This document shows, one piece after another, positions 1-9,407 of a DNA stretch of 64,000 bases. Source of the DNA: Pseudomonas sp. GOM7 (GTDB taxonomy: Bacteria > Pseudomonadota > Gammaproteobacteria > Pseudomonadales > Pseudomonadaceae); assembly GCF_026723825.1 (NCBI RefSeq), contig NZ_CP113519.1:3658001-3722000 (forward strand), written 5' to 3'. A program made the translations under genes and the position numbers. The notes below the pieces were generated by a model. That model made no database searches. It was given only the letters and a program-made list of their open reading frames with translations, and was not told the DNA's origin. Within the stretch, counting starts at the first letter, position 1; every line of letters begins with the position of its first letter.

Positions 1-1
1 C

Positions 2-496
2 CAGACCAACGTGCTCAAGCAGGATCCAATTACCGACCAATACCGCCAAACCGGCGAGGTACGCTCCCGCGGTCTGGAGTTGGAAGCCAAGGCGGATGTC
101 ACCCAAGCACTCAGCGTGATCGCCACCTACGCCTATACCGATTCGCGCACCACCAAGAGCAGCATTGCCTCCGAAGTGGATCAACGCACCGACGAAACGC
201 CCTACCACCAGGCCGCCCTGTGGGCCAGCTACGACTTCGTCAACTGGGGCATGCCGCAACTGACCGTAGGCGCCGGCGCTCGCTACATGGGTACCACGCA
301 GGCCTCGGAAATGGACTCGCCCATGCCAGCCTATACCCTGTTCGACGCCATGGCGCGCTACCAGATCGACGACAACTGGGCCGTGACCCTGAACGCCAGC
401 AACCTGACCAACAAGCACTACACGCAGTGCAGCTTCTCCACCTGTGCCTACGGTGACGAGCGCACCCTGCTGACCTCGGTGAACTTCAACTGGTAA
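2..496 (+). CDS. TonB-dependent siderophore receptor, C-terminal fragment
   Basis: This is the last 164 codons of an outer-membrane receptor whose start lies before the window. The residues look like the final strands of a 22-stranded TonB-dependent beta barrel: alternating hydrophobic and polar segments, the motif NLTNKHY, a Cys pair in QCSFSTCAYG, and a terminal aromatic strand ending VNFNW. This end resembles FhuA/ferrioxamine-type ferric siderophore receptors, which import ferric chelates into the periplasm using TonB energy. The ligand cannot be told from this piece. A strong hairpin terminator follows about 55 bases after the stop. Confidence 0.85.
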   Translation, partial: QTNVLKQDPITDQYRQTGEVRSRGLELEAKADVTQALSVIATYAYTDSRTTKSSIASEVDQRTDETPYHQAALWASYDFVNWGMPQLTVGAGARYMGTTQASEMDSPMPAYTLFDAMARYQIDDNWAVTLNASNLTNKHYTQCSFSTCAYGDERTLLTSVNFNW

Positions 497-550
497 GTGA
501 GTGAGAGGGGCACTTCGATCGAGGTGGCCCTCGACCTGCTCCACACCCAA

Positions 551-587
551 AACGAAAAAGCCGGCTGCGATAGCCGGCTTTTTCGTT
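551..587 (+). terminator. Rho-independent terminator of the receptor gene
   Basis: A perfect 16-bp inverted repeat (551-566 and 572-587) encloses a 5-base loop. The GC core AGCCGGCT is followed by five T on the plus strand and preceded by five A, so it can also act on the minus strand, downstream of the tRNA gene. Confidence 0.85.
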
Positions 588-597
588 GCTGAATCGA

Positions 598-672
598 TGG
601 CGTCCCCTGCTGGAATCGAACCAGCATCTAGCCCTTAGGAGGGGCTTATTCTATCCGTTGAACTAAGGGGAC
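598..672 (-). tRNA. tRNA-Arg (anticodon CCU)
   Basis: Read on the minus strand, the sequence folds as a standard tRNA. The acceptor stem GTCCCCT pairs with AGGGGAC, the anticodon loop reads CTCCTAA giving anticodon CCU, and the T-loop is GGTTCGATTCC. The discriminator base G is followed by an encoded CCA at 598-600. The total length is 75 nt including CCA. It decodes the rare arginine codon AGG. Confidence 0.95.
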
Positions 673-750
673 AGGGCCGTATTTGCAACGGCCGGGCGGC
701 ATCTTAGCGGCGTTGATGCGGTTTGTCATGCCGCCTACCCCTCCTCTTGT

Positions 751-3700
751 TCAGGCTGCCGGCTCGAACAGGCTCACGGCGTGGATCTCGCTGACCAGCA
801 TGCGCGCCTTGAGCTGCTCGGCCTGTTCGCGAGCCTGGCGCGCCGCCGCTTCGCGTACATGGCCGTAGCCACGGACATGCTCGGGCAGCTCGGCCAGCGC
901 CAGCGCCGTGCGGTAGTTGTCGGGCTTGAGTTCAGCCAACAGGTAGGCCACGTTGGCCTCGTACTCTTCGATCAGCTCGCGATCCTGGCGTCGCTCGGCA
1001 CTGTAGCCGAACAGGTCAAACGGCGTACCGCGCAGGAAGCGCAGGCTCGCCAGCAGGCCGAAAGCCTTGAGCATCCAGGGCCCGAAGCTGCGTTTGATGG
1101 GTTCGCCGGTGACCGCATCGGGCTTGCTCAGCCAGCTAGGTGCCAGGTGGAACTGCAGGCGGTAATCCCCCTCGAACTGCGCTTCGAGCTGCTGGCGGAA
1201 GCTGCCATCGCTGTACAGGCGCGCCACTTCGTACTCGTCCTTGTAGGCCAGCAACTTGTAGTAGTAGCGCGCCACGGCCTTGCTCAGGCGCTGCTCGGCA
1301 TCGCTGTCGGCCTGGCGCACGCGCGCGACCAGTTCGCGGTAGCGTTCGGCATAGGCGGCGTTCTGGTAGGCGGCCAGACGCTGAGCACGATCCTCGACGA
1401 TCTCGTCGAGCGTGCTGCAATGCGGCGCCTCGACCACCTGGGGGGCGACGAGTTTTTCCACCGCTGCCCGGTCGTGGGCGGTGCGCCGCCCCCAGAGGAA
1501 GGCCTGCTGGTTGAAGGCCACGGCCACGCCATTGAGTTCGATGGCCTTGTCGATGGCCTCGGCCGATACGGGCACCAATCCTTTCTGGTACGCGAAACCG
1601 AGCATAAACAGGTTGCTGGCGATGCTGTCGCCAAGCAGCCGGGTGGCCAGGCGGGTGGCGTCGACGAAGTGGGTCTTGCCTTCGCCCACCGCCTCGCTGA
1701 TCGCCTCGCGCATGGCGGCGCCGGGCACCTGGGCATCGGGGTTACGGGTGAATTCGGCGGTCGGGGTTTCATGGCTGTTGATCACCGCATGGGCGATCTT
1801 GTCGTTGAGCTTGGCCAGGGCATCTTCGCTGGCGGCCACCACCAGGTCGCAGCCCAGCAGCAGGTCGGCTTCGCCGGCGGCGATGCGCACGGCGTAGATG
1901 TCCTGCTGCCGCTCGGCGATGCGGATATGGCTGATCACCGGGCCGAATTTCTGCGCCAGGCCGGCCTGGTCGAGCACGGTGCAGCCCTTGCCTTCGATAT
2001 GCGCGGCCATGCCCAGCAGCGCGCCGACCGTAGTCACGCCGCTGCCACCGACACCGGGCAGGAGGATGTTCCATGGCCGAGCCAGAGCTGGGCGACGAGG
2101 CTCGGGCAGCGTCACGAAGAGTGCCTTGGCGCCCACCGCCTCAGGCTTGCGCAGGCTGCCGCCATGCACGGTGACGAAGCTCGGGCAGAAGCCTTCCAGG
2201 CAACTGAAGTCCTTGTTGCAGGCGCTCTGGTCGATCTCGCGTTTGCGCCCCAGCTCGGTTTCCAGCGGCAGCACCGAGAGGCAGTTGGATTTCACGCTGC
2301 AATCGCCACAGCCTTCGCACACCGCCGGGTTGATGAACACCCGCTTGGCCGGGTCGACCAACTTGCCGCGCTTGCGTCGGCGGCGCTTCTCGGTGGCGCA
2401 GGTCTGGTCGTAGAGGATCACCGACACGCCCTTGAACTCGCGCAACTCGCGTTGCACGGCATCCAGTTCACGGCGGTGATGGAAGGTCACGCCTGGGGCA
2501 AAGGTGGCGCGACTCGGGTATTTGTCCGGCTCGTCACTGACCAGGGCGATGCGTTTCACCCCCTCGGCATGCACCTGCTGACTGAGCTGATCGATGCGCA
2601 GCTCGCCGTCGATGGGCTGGCCGCCGGTCATGGCCACGGCGTCGTTGTAGAGGATCTTGTAGGTGATGTTGACCCCGGCGGCCACGGCCGCACGCAGCGC
2701 CAGATGACCGGAGTGGAAGTAGGTGCCGTCACCCAGGTTCTGGAACACGTGCGGGGTGTCGGTGAACGGCGCCTGGCCGATCCAGGTGGCGCCCTCGCCG
2801 CCCATCTGGGTGAAGGTGTCGGTGCTGCGATCCATCCACTGGGTCATGTAGTGGCAACCGATGCCGCCGAGAGCGCGGCTGCCTTCCGGCACCTTGGTCG
2901 AGCTGTTGTGCGGGCAGCCGGAGCAGAAATGCGGGGTGCGCAGGGTCTTGTGCTTGGGCGCGGCCAGGGCCTGCTCCTTGGCATCGAGGAAGGCCAGGCG
3001 CTCTTCGATGGTGGCGCTGCTGTAGATCGGCGCCAGGCGCTTGGCGATCACCCGGGCGATCATCGCCGGGGTCAGCTCGCCCAGGTTGGGCAACAGCGAA
3101 TTGCCCTGCTCGTCGAATTCGCCGACCACGCGCGGACGCTTGCCTACCGGCCAGTTGTAGAGCTGGCCGGTGAGCTGGTCTTCGATGATGCTGCGCTTTT
3201 CTTCCACCACCAGGATTTCATCCAGACCTTCGGCGAACTGGTGCACCGACACTGGTTCCAGCGGCCAGCTCATGCCGACCTTGAGCACGCGCAAGCCGAC
3301 CTTGGCGCACAGTGCCTCGTCCAGGCCGAGGTCATCCAAAGCCTGGCGCACGTCGAGGTAGGACTTGCCGGTGGTGATGATGCCCAGACGCGGGTTGGGC
3401 GAATCGAGCTTGACCTGGTTGAGGTTGTTGGCCAGGGCAAAGGCGCGGGCGGCGTAGATCTTGTAGACGTTGAGGCGCTTTTCCTGGGCCAGGGGCGGAT
3501 CGGGCCAGCGGATATGCACGCCGTCTTCCGGTAGCTGGAAGTCCTCGGGAATCTTCACCTGGATACGCAGCGGGTCGACATCCACCACGGCCGAGGAGTC
3601 GACGTTCTCGGCGATGGTCTTCAGCGCCACCCAGCAGCCGCTGTAGCGCGACAGCTCCCAGCCGATGATGCCATAGTCCAGCACCTCTTGGACGTTGGCC

Positions 3701-4218
3701 GGATTGAGCACCGGGATCGACGCGGCGATGAACGCATGCTCGCTCTGGTGGGCGATGGTCGAGGACTTGCAGCCGTGGTCGTCACCCGCCAGCAGCAGCA
3801 CGCCACCGTGCTTGGAAACACCAGCCGAGTTGCCGTGCTTGAACACATCACCACTGCGGTCGACGCCCGGCCCCTTGCCATACCACATGGCGAACACGCC
3901 GTCGTAGCGCGCCCCAGGAAACAGGTTGGCCTGCTGGCTGCCCCACACGGCGGTAGCCCCCAGCTCTTCGTTGACGCCGGGCTGGAAGTGGATGTGGTTT
4001 TCCTTGAGATACTCGCGCGCGTCCCACAGGCTTTTGTCCAGGCCGCCCAGGGGCGAGCCGCGATAGCCGGAGATGAAGCAGGCGGTATTGAGTCCGAAGG
4101 CGGCGTCACGCTGTTTCTGCAGCATGGGCAGGCGGGTCAGCGCCTGGGTGCCGGTCAGATAGAGGTGACCTGTGGCGAGGCGGTATTTGTCATCCAGGCG
4201 GATTTCGGCCAGTGACAT
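751..4218 (-). CDS. Indolepyruvate ferredoxin oxidoreductase, fused alpha/gamma-type (1155 aa)
   Basis: This large one-chain 2-oxoacid:ferredoxin oxidoreductase oxidatively decarboxylates aryl pyruvates such as indolepyruvate (and probably branched 2-oxoacids) to acyl-CoA using TPP and Fe-S clusters. The N-terminal part is the TPP-dependent half. A CSGCPHNSS motif sits near residue 429 and a GDG motif of the TPP site near 499. A ferredoxin-like cysteine cluster (CEGCGDCSVKSNC) lies near 640. From about residue 720 the gamma domain begins with GVGGSGVTT. The start has an AAGGAG box 7 bases upstream. The divergent Lrp-type gene at 4417 is its likely regulator. Such fusions are usual in aerobic proteobacteria. 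Confidence 0.93.
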   Translation of the reverse strand: MSLAEIRLDDKYRLATGHLYLTGTQALTRLPMLQKQRDAAFGLNTACFISGYRGSPLGGLDKSLWDAREYLKENHIHFQPGVNEELGATAVWGSQQANLFPGARYDGVFAMWYGKGPGVDRSGDVFKHGNSAGVSKHGGVLLLAGDDHGCKSSTIAHQSEHAFIAASIPVLNPANVQEVLDYGIIGWELSRYSGCWVALKTIAENVDSSAVVDVDPLRIQVKIPEDFQLPEDGVHIRWPDPPLAQEKRLNVYKIYAARAFALANNLNQVKLDSPNPRLGIITTGKSYLDVRQALDDLGLDEALCAKVGLRVLKVGMSWPLEPVSVHQFAEGLDEILVVEEKRSIIEDQLTGQLYNWPVGKRPRVVGEFDEQGNSLLPNLGELTPAMIARVIAKRLAPIYSSATIEERLAFLDAKEQALAAPKHKTLRTPHFCSGCPHNSSTKVPEGSRALGGIGCHYMTQWMDRSTDTFTQMGGEGATWIGQAPFTDTPHVFQNLGDGTYFHSGHLALRAAVAAGVNITYKILYNDAVAMTGGQPIDGELRIDQLSQQVHAEGVKRIALVSDEPDKYPSRATFAPGVTFHHRRELDAVQRELREFKGVSVILYDQTCATEKRRRRKRGKLVDPAKRVFINPAVCEGCGDCSVKSNCLSVLPLETELGRKREIDQSACNKDFSCLEGFCPSFVTVHGGSLRKPEAVGAKALFVTLPEPRRPALARPWNILLPGVGGSGVTTVGALLGMAAHIEGKGCTVLDQAGLAQKFGPVISHIRIAERQQDIYAVRIAAGEADLLLGCDLVVAASEDALAKLNDKIAHAVINSHETPTAEFTRNPDAQVPGAAMREAISEAVGEGKTHFVDATRLATRLLGDSIASNLFMLGFAYQKGLVPVSAEAIDKAIELNGVAVAFNQQAFLWGRRTAHDRAAVEKLVAPQVVEAPHCSTLDEIVEDRAQRLAAYQNAAYAERYRELVARVRQADSDAEQRLSKAVARYYYKLLAYKDEYEVARLYSDGSFRQQLEAQFEGDYRLQFHLAPSWLSKPDAVTGEPIKRSFGPWMLKAFGLLASLRFLRGTPFDLFGYSAERRQDRELIEEYEANVAYLLAELKPDNYRTALALAELPEHVRGYGHVREAAARQAREQAEQLKARMLVSEIHAVSLFEPAA

Positions 4219-4416
4219 GGAGCGCTCCTTTTATTCTTATGCGAGCACAAGGAGCGCGACGGTAGACACGCTCCGCTGGAAGCCGTCACAGGATCACTGC
4301 GACAGATTTTGTCTAAATCATGACCGCGAGGTTCGGCTTTTTTCTTTCTATTTTCGGGCTTACGCGACGATACTGCGCATGAACCTTCCAACAATCACAA
4401 GAAAATGGAAACAATC
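4219..4416. promoter_or_regulatory. Divergent promoter region, oxidoreductase / Lrp-type regulator
   Basis: This roughly 200-bp AT-richer spacer separates the two divergent starts and must hold both promoters. Lrp/AsnC regulators commonly bind such spacers. I could not pick out a convincing repeated Lrp site or a clear -35/-10 pair by eye. Confidence 0.4.
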
Positions 4417-4884
4417 ATGCAGGACAAGCTCAGCCCCATCGACCGCCGCATTCTCCGCCTGCTGCAGCACAATGCGGATCTTTCCGCCGCCGAGGTGGCG
4501 GAAAAGGTCGAGCTGTCGCAGTCGCCCTGCTGGCGGCGCATCCATCGCATGCAGGAAGAGGGGTTGATCGAGCGCAAGGTCGCCCTGCTCAATCCCAAGC
4601 GCCTGGGCTTCGGCATCACGGTGTTCGTCGACATCAAGCTGTCGGCCCACGGGCGCGGCAATCTGGAGGAGTTCGAGCAGGCGGTGGTGGGTTATCCGCA
4701 GGTGCTGGAGTGCTACAGCATGGCCGGCGGCTCGGATTACCTGCTCAAGGTGGTGGCCAAGGACATCGGCGACTACGAGCGCTTCCTGCGTGACCACCTG
4801 CTGCAGCGCCCGCACGTGCAGGAGGCGCACTCGCACATCGCCATGAGCGAGGTCAAACGCACCACCGAGCTACCGCTGGATTGA
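4417..4884 (+). CDS. Lrp/AsnC family transcriptional regulator
   Basis: A 155-residue regulator. The N-terminal winged helix-turn-helix runs over about residues 4-60 (LSPIDRRILRLLQHNADLSA, then SQSPCWRRIHRMQEEGLIER). The C-terminal RAM/AsnC ligand-binding domain holds the conserved GxxDYLLKVV stretch. I place the start at 4417, where the protein begins MQDKLSPID as in the family and TGGAA lies 6 bases upstream. An in-frame ATG at 4405 would add four residues. It probably senses an amino acid and controls the divergent indolepyruvate oxidoreductase. Its last 15 bases overlap the end of the convergent exporter gene. Confidence 0.9.
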   Translation: MQDKLSPIDRRILRLLQHNADLSAAEVAEKVELSQSPCWRRIHRMQEEGLIERKVALLNPKRLGFGITVFVDIKLSAHGRGNLEEFEQAVVGYPQVLECYSMAGGSDYLLKVVAKDIGDYERFLRDHLLQRPHVQEAHSHIAMSEVKRTTELPLD

Positions 4885-5853
4885 AGCAGCCTGCGCCCTG
4901 GCCAGGCGCCGCGCCTGGCGCGCCCGCACACTGGCCAGCAACGAGGGGCCGAGTGCCGTCAGAGAGGAGCCCAGCACGACGATCACCGCGCCGGCATACG
5001 CCAGCCCGTTGGCCTGCTCGGGCTGCACGTGCGTAGGCCACCAGCTCGCCGCCAGCGCCACCGAGACGAAGGTCACCAACGGCGTCAGCGCCAGGGTCGC
5101 GCTGACCCGCGAAGCCTCCCAGTGCGCCAGCGCCTCGGCGAAGGCACCGTAGGCCACCAGGGTGTTCAGGCAACAGGCCAGCAACAGCCACCCCTGCAAA
5201 GGGCTCAACTGCAGCACCTGCAACGGCTGCGCCCAGGGCGTGAGCAACAGGGCGCAGGCCAGGTAGATCACCATCATCACCTGCACCGAATTCCACAGGC
5301 TCAGCAACTGCTTCTGCGCCAGGCCGTAGAAGGTCCAGACGAAGGCTGCAGCCAGTACGATCAACACGCCGGTGGTGTAGGTGGTCAGCGAGCCGAGCAG
5401 TTCATCCAGGCGCTGGTTGAAGAACAGGCCGAAGCCCAGCAGCATCACCAGCAGGCCGATGTCCTGGCCCAGACTGAAGGACTCGCGAAAGACGAATACG
5501 CTGCTGATCAGCAGCAGGATAGGCGCCACCTGGATCACCAACTGTGTGGTGCCAGGGCTGAGCAGGTTCAGGCCCATCAGGTACAGCACGTAGTTGGCGG
5601 TGAGCCCGCCGACTGCCAACAGCAGCAGCCAGGCGCCCTTGCGCCCCAACGGACGAAAGCGTGGCAAGCGTCGGGCAGCGGCGAGATAAGCGAGCAGCAG
5701 GGAACCGGCCACCGCCAGGCGATACCAGGTGACCGTGATCGGATCCATTACCTGCAGCACTTCCTTGAGCTTGATCGGCAGGATGCCCCAGAGCAGCGAT
5801 GTGCTCAGGGCGAGCGCCAGGCCGTAAAGCCAACGGCCGGAGGAGATATGCAT
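4870..5853 (-). CDS. EamA/DMT family transporter
   Basis: A 327-residue inner-membrane protein with about ten hydrophobic helices in two EamA repeats; the first starts at LALALSTSLLWGILPIKL. The family exports amino acids and other small metabolites, but the substrate cannot be predicted. The frame stays open to 6135. The start at 5853 is chosen because it begins just before the first helix and has GAGG 5 bases upstream, while the extension has no family character. It converges on and overlaps the Lrp-type gene by 15 bp. Confidence 0.85.
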   Translation of the reverse strand: MHISSGRWLYGLALALSTSLLWGILPIKLKEVLQVMDPITVTWYRLAVAGSLLLAYLAAARRLPRFRPLGRKGAWLLLLAVGGLTANYVLYLMGLNLLSPGTTQLVIQVAPILLLISSVFVFRESFSLGQDIGLLVMLLGFGLFFNQRLDELLGSLTTYTTGVLIVLAAAFVWTFYGLAQKQLLSLWNSVQVMMVIYLACALLLTPWAQPLQVLQLSPLQGWLLLACCLNTLVAYGAFAEALAHWEASRVSATLALTPLVTFVSVALAASWWPTHVQPEQANGLAYAGAVIVVLGSSLTALGPSLLASVRARQARRLARAQAASIQR

Positions 5854-6133
5854 GACGACCTCGAACAGGCAGCCAGGCCTGATGCCAGGGCTGCGGGCAC
5901 CATTGTAGTGCAGTGCCCGGGACCACCACAGTAACAGTTCGTCGAGGCCTGCTGCCGCAACTGTACCGATCGACGCGCCAGCAGTGTCATCTTTCAGGCG
6001 CCAAAATTCATTAAAAACCCTGAAAAAGTAGGTAAAAAGCAGAAAACGGCAACCATCTATCGCTTCGCTTGATGCTGTGAACTGACGCACATTAGACTCA
6101 TCGCTCAGACCTTCCCTTTCTCGGGAGTCCACC

Positions 6134-6385
6134 ATGCATATCCAGCGCAGTGTCGATCAGCAGCCTGGCACCTACTTCCGTAGCGCCCGCGTCAGCTCGG
6201 TCAATGGTCGGTATTTCTTCTCAACCCGGGAAGGCACTCTGGAAGGCCCCTTTCGCTCGCTACAGGACGCCGAGCGCGGCATCGCCGATTACATCGAGCG
6301 GGTATTGCTCGCCGAGAAGCTGTTCAAGCACTGCAGCGAGCATATCGACAGTCTCTATCGCAAGGCGCCGCGCAAGCCCGAGTGA
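6134..6385 (+). CDS. DUF6316-type small protein (83 aa)
   Basis: A small soluble protein with the motif YFRSARVSSVNGRYFFSTREG and then GPFRSLQDAERGIADYIE, as in the pseudomonad DUF6316 family. GGGAG lies 6 bases before the ATG. There is no signal peptide or membrane segment. Its function is unknown. It stands alone, convergent with the alpha/beta hydrolase gene and only 7 bases from it. Confidence 0.75.
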   Translation: MHIQRSVDQQPGTYFRSARVSSVNGRYFFSTREGTLEGPFRSLQDAERGIADYIERVLLAEKLFKHCSEHIDSLYRKAPRKPE

Positions 6386-6392
6386 ACGCCCG

Positions 6393-7385
6393 TCACAGGT
6401 GCGCCAACTGCGCCCCGTCGCCACGATGCCCGGCCAGATAGGGCAACACCGCCGCCAGCAACGGCTCCTTGAAAGCATCCTGGAAGCGATGCGCCAAACC
6501 GGGAATCAGCTTCAGTTCCGAACCCTTGATATGCGCCGCCACGTGCACGCCATGCATCACTGGCAGCAGGGGGTCGGCCGTACCATGCACCACCAGGGTC
6601 GGTACACGCAGACGGTTGAGCAGTTCCACACGGCTGGGCTCGGCGAGAATGGCCAGCAGTTGGCGCTGCACCCCCTCCGGGTTGAAGGCGCGGTCATAAG
6701 CCACCTGCGCCTGCTTGAGCAGCGCCTGGCGATCATCCCTGACTTCCGGGCTACCCAGCGCGGCCAGGAGATCGGCCTGCTGCTGCAGGGCCTGCTCTCG
6801 GGTGCTGGCCTCGCGGCGGGCCAGCAACTTGAGCAGCGAGTCACTGGGCGCTGGCAGGCCCTCGGCACCGGAGCTGGTCATCACCAGGGTCAGGCTGAGC
6901 ACACGCTGCGGCGCCATGTCTGCCAGGTGCTGGGCGATCATGCCACCCATGCTCGCACCCAGCACGTGGAAATCGGCGATACCCAGGTCGTCCATCAGGC
7001 CCAGGGCGTCGCCGGCCATGTCCCGCAGGTGATAAGGCGCACCCAGCGACAGGCCCAGGCGATAGCGCACCACCTCGTAGCCCAGGTTGATGCTCGGCAC
7101 CGGGCGCAACCAACTGCTCAGGCCGACATCGCGATTGTCGAAACGGATGACCCGGAACCCCTGCTGGCACAGACGCGCCACGACTTCGTTCGGCCAGTGG
7201 ATCAGTTGCCCGCCCAGGCCCATGATCAGCAGCAACGTCGGATCGCGTTCGCTCCCGACGCTCTGATAGGCCAGGCGCACGTCGCCGACATCGGCATACC
7301 GGGTTGGCTCACTCAGGTCACAACGATTGGCCGCAAAGGACGGCAGGCCGCACAGTAGCGCGGCGAGAAAGATCAATGCACGCAT
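6393..7385 (-). CDS. Exported alpha/beta hydrolase
   Basis: A 330-residue alpha/beta-fold hydrolase. The nucleophile elbow is GASMGG, the acid is probably the Asp of HGTADPLLP, and the catalytic His lies in GLAHRF. With the start at 7385 the protein begins with a typical signal peptide (MRALIFLAALLCGLPSFAAN) cleaved after the AxA-like site, which predicts a periplasmic or secreted enzyme. The frame is open to 7550 but the extra residues have no family character. No strong ribosome site is visible at 7385, so the start is moderately sure. The substrate is unknown; ester hydrolysis is likely. Confidence 0.8.
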   Translation of the reverse strand: MRALIFLAALLCGLPSFAANRCDLSEPTRYADVGDVRLAYQSVGSERDPTLLLIMGLGGQLIHWPNEVVARLCQQGFRVIRFDNRDVGLSSWLRPVPSINLGYEVVRYRLGLSLGAPYHLRDMAGDALGLMDDLGIADFHVLGASMGGMIAQHLADMAPQRVLSLTLVMTSSGAEGLPAPSDSLLKLLARREASTREQALQQQADLLAALGSPEVRDDRQALLKQAQVAYDRAFNPEGVQRQLLAILAEPSRVELLNRLRVPTLVVHGTADPLLPVMHGVHVAAHIKGSELKLIPGLAHRFQDAFKEPLLAAVLPYLAGHRGDGAQLAHL

Positions 7386-7649
7386 GGAAAACACCAGAAA
7401 CGCAGAACCCCACTGAAATGCGAGTCTGATGAAAGTCATTCGACGGCGCTGCCACATAAGCATGACAATTTGATGAAGCAGGACGAACGGTTGCTCAGAT
7501 GGTGACCAAAGGCGCCATCCAGAGCGTCGCGCCAGAGTCTCGCCCCCCACGGAGGGATGCAGCTTCCGGGGACGCTCGAAACCCCGCCGAAAAATTCAGG
7601 TTGAACCACCCGCCCTGGCCACTGCCGGATTCTTTAAAGCAGTCAGCGG

Positions 7650-8324
7650 ATGGTGCTCCCCATGTACACGAATCTCTATACCCTGCTCACCCGTCCCGAT
7701 CAGGCCTGGACGCGCATTCGCCAGGACGAGGAACGCAACAGCGCGAACTACCTGCCGTACCTGCTGCTGATCAGCCTGCTGCCGGCGCTCTGCCTGTTCA
7801 TCGGCACCCATTGGGTCGGCTGGAGCCTGGTCGAACGCGAACGCATTCGCCTCGACGCCTCTAGCGCCTTGCAACTGAGCGTGCTGCTGTATCTGTCGAT
7901 CCTGCTGGGCGTGGCCATCATGGGTTACTTCATGCGCTACATGTCACGCACGTTCGAGGCCAGGCCGACCTTCAACCAATGCGTCGGTTTCATCGCCTAC
8001 ACCTGCACGCCCTTGTTCCTCGCCGGTATCGCCGCGCTGTATCCAACACGCTGGCTGGCGCTCACCGTGCTGCTGATCGCCGGTGCCCATGCCAGCTACC
8101 TGCTGTATGTCGGCCTGCCGCGCTTCATGCGCATCGACGAGCAGCAGAGCATGCTCTATGCCGCCTCGGCCTGGGGCGTGGCGCTGCTGGTGCTGGTCAC
8201 CATCCTGGTCAGCATGATCCTGTTCTGGAGCTACAGCCTGGAGCCGGCCTACCAGCGCAGCGTGCAGCAGGATCAGAGCTACGGCACCCAGGAGGAACGC
8301 GCGCAGCCCCCCGGCGACGAATGA
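7650..8324 (+). CDS. Yip1-family inner-membrane protein
   Basis: A 224-residue polytopic protein with about five hydrophobic helices (for example LLISLLPALCLFIG and LSVLLYLSILLGVAIMGYFM). It has the N-terminal LYTLLTRPDQAWTRIR signature and the overall form of bacterial Yip1/YIF1-like proteins. The function is unknown. Two in-frame ATGs (7650 and 7662) both have weak ribosome sites; the second gives MYTNLYTLL and may be the true start. The charged C-terminus is probably cytoplasmic. Confidence 0.75.
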   Translation: MVLPMYTNLYTLLTRPDQAWTRIRQDEERNSANYLPYLLLISLLPALCLFIGTHWVGWSLVERERIRLDASSALQLSVLLYLSILLGVAIMGYFMRYMSRTFEARPTFNQCVGFIAYTCTPLFLAGIAALYPTRWLALTVLLIAGAHASYLLYVGLPRFMRIDEQQSMLYAASAWGVALLVLVTILVSMILFWSYSLEPAYQRSVQQDQSYGTQEERAQPPGDE

Positions 8325-8385
8325 GGCCTGCGCCAGGCCGCAGCTTGCGGCATAATCGGCCGACCGCAATACCTCGGCAGCGATC

Positions 8386-8880
8386 ATGCCCGAACAGCTC
8401 CACGCCCGCGTCGAAGCCTGCTACCAACTGGCCGAGGCCTTCTTCAAGCAACGCTTCGCCCGCCCCGAGATCAGCTTCAAGCTGCGTGGGCAGAAGGCCG
8501 GCGTCGCTCACCTGACGGAAAACAAGCTGCGCTTCAACCTGCAGCTCTATCGTGACAACCGCGAGGATTTCCTGCGCCAGACCGTGGCCCACGAAGTGGC
8601 CCACCTGGTCGCTCATCAGTTGTTCGGCCCGCGCATCCAGCCCCATGGCGAAGAGTGGCAACTGATCATGCGTGGCGTCTACGAATTGCCAGCGCACCGC
8701 TGCCACAACTATGAGGTGGAGCGGCGCAAGGTCAGCCGCTTCATCTATCGCTGCAGTTGCGCCGATGGCGAATTTCCCTTCTCCGCCCAGCGCCATGCGC
8801 TGGTGGCCAAGGGCCGACGCTACTACTGCCGGCGCTGCAAGGCGACGCTGCAGTTCACCGGCCAGCAGCGCCGGGAGTAG
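8386..8880 (+). CDS. sprT: SprT family zinc metalloprotease-like protein
   Basis: A 164-residue cytosolic protein with the HEVAH zinc-protease motif at residues 69-73. A C-terminal zinc ribbon (CSC, then CRRC) follows, the normal SprT architecture and length. Bacterial SprT is relatively little studied; eukaryotic relatives cut DNA-protein crosslinks. It converges with gspM with only 3 bases between the stops. Confidence 0.9.
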   Translation: MPEQLHARVEACYQLAEAFFKQRFARPEISFKLRGQKAGVAHLTENKLRFNLQLYRDNREDFLRQTVAHEVAHLVAHQLFGPRIQPHGEEWQLIMRGVYELPAHRCHNYEVERRKVSRFIYRCSCADGEFPFSAQRHALVAKGRRYYCRRCKATLQFTGQQRRE

Positions 8881-8883
8881 CTG

Positions 8884-9405
8884 TCAGCCGGCGCGCAGGC
8901 TCAAACGCGCCACCACAAGGTTGTCTTCGGCGCGATCGAAACCGGCTTCCTCAACGCTCACGCCCTGGGCCTCCAGCGTCTCGACCCAGCGCAGCAGTTG
9001 CTCGAAGGGCACCGGCTGCAGACCGACCTGCACGGCACCCTGGCTTTCGGCATCCAGGCGCTCGATGACCAGCCCCTGCTCCGCCGCCGAGGCGGTCACC
9101 AGACCTTGCAGGCGGGCCGGGTCAAGGCTGGCGCGGGCCTGCAGGTCACGGCCGCGCAGCTCGGGAGCGCGGCTCTGCAAGTAGCCATACAGCGCCAGTT
9201 GCTCCTCGAAGGCGGCACGCGCTTCGCGCGCCTGGCGCTGCGCCGGCTGCCACAGCAGCAGGTAAAGCAGCACCAGCAGCAGGAAGGCGCCGAGCAGCAA
9301 CAGCGCCAGACGATCACGCGGCGGCAGGGTCTGCAGGCGTTGCGCCAAGGTCGAGCGCTGCCACTGCTGGTGCAGCGTCTGATTGAGGTCACGCCAGGTC
9401 GCCAT
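8884..9405 (-). CDS. gspM: Type II secretion protein GspM (XcpZ)
   Basis: An inner-membrane platform protein of the type II secretion system, 173 residues. It has a short cytoplasmic N-terminus, one helix (about LALLLLGAFLLLVLLYLLLW) and a periplasmic ferredoxin-like domain. It partners GspL. The ATG at 9411 directly abuts GGAGG, so I place the start at the next ATG, 9405, where the spacing is 6 bases. This is the last gene of the minus-strand operon. Confidence 0.9.
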   Translation of the reverse strand: MATWRDLNQTLHQQWQRSTLAQRLQTLPPRDRLALLLLGAFLLLVLLYLLLWQPAQRQAREARAAFEEQLALYGYLQSRAPELRGRDLQARASLDPARLQGLVTASAAEQGLVIERLDAESQGAVQVGLQPVPFEQLLRWVETLEAQGVSVEEAGFDRAEDNLVVARLSLRAG

Positions 9406-9407
9406 GC

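Noticed and set aside
781..3534. A 917-codon open frame on the plus strand
   Set aside because: It is exactly antisense to the indolepyruvate oxidoreductase gene. High GC at third positions opens such frames. The product is His/Gln/Ala-rich without any family motif.
5854..6135. N-terminal extension of the DMT transporter to 6135
   Set aside because: The extra residues include no family sequence, while the start at 5853 has GAGG in place and begins at the first helix.
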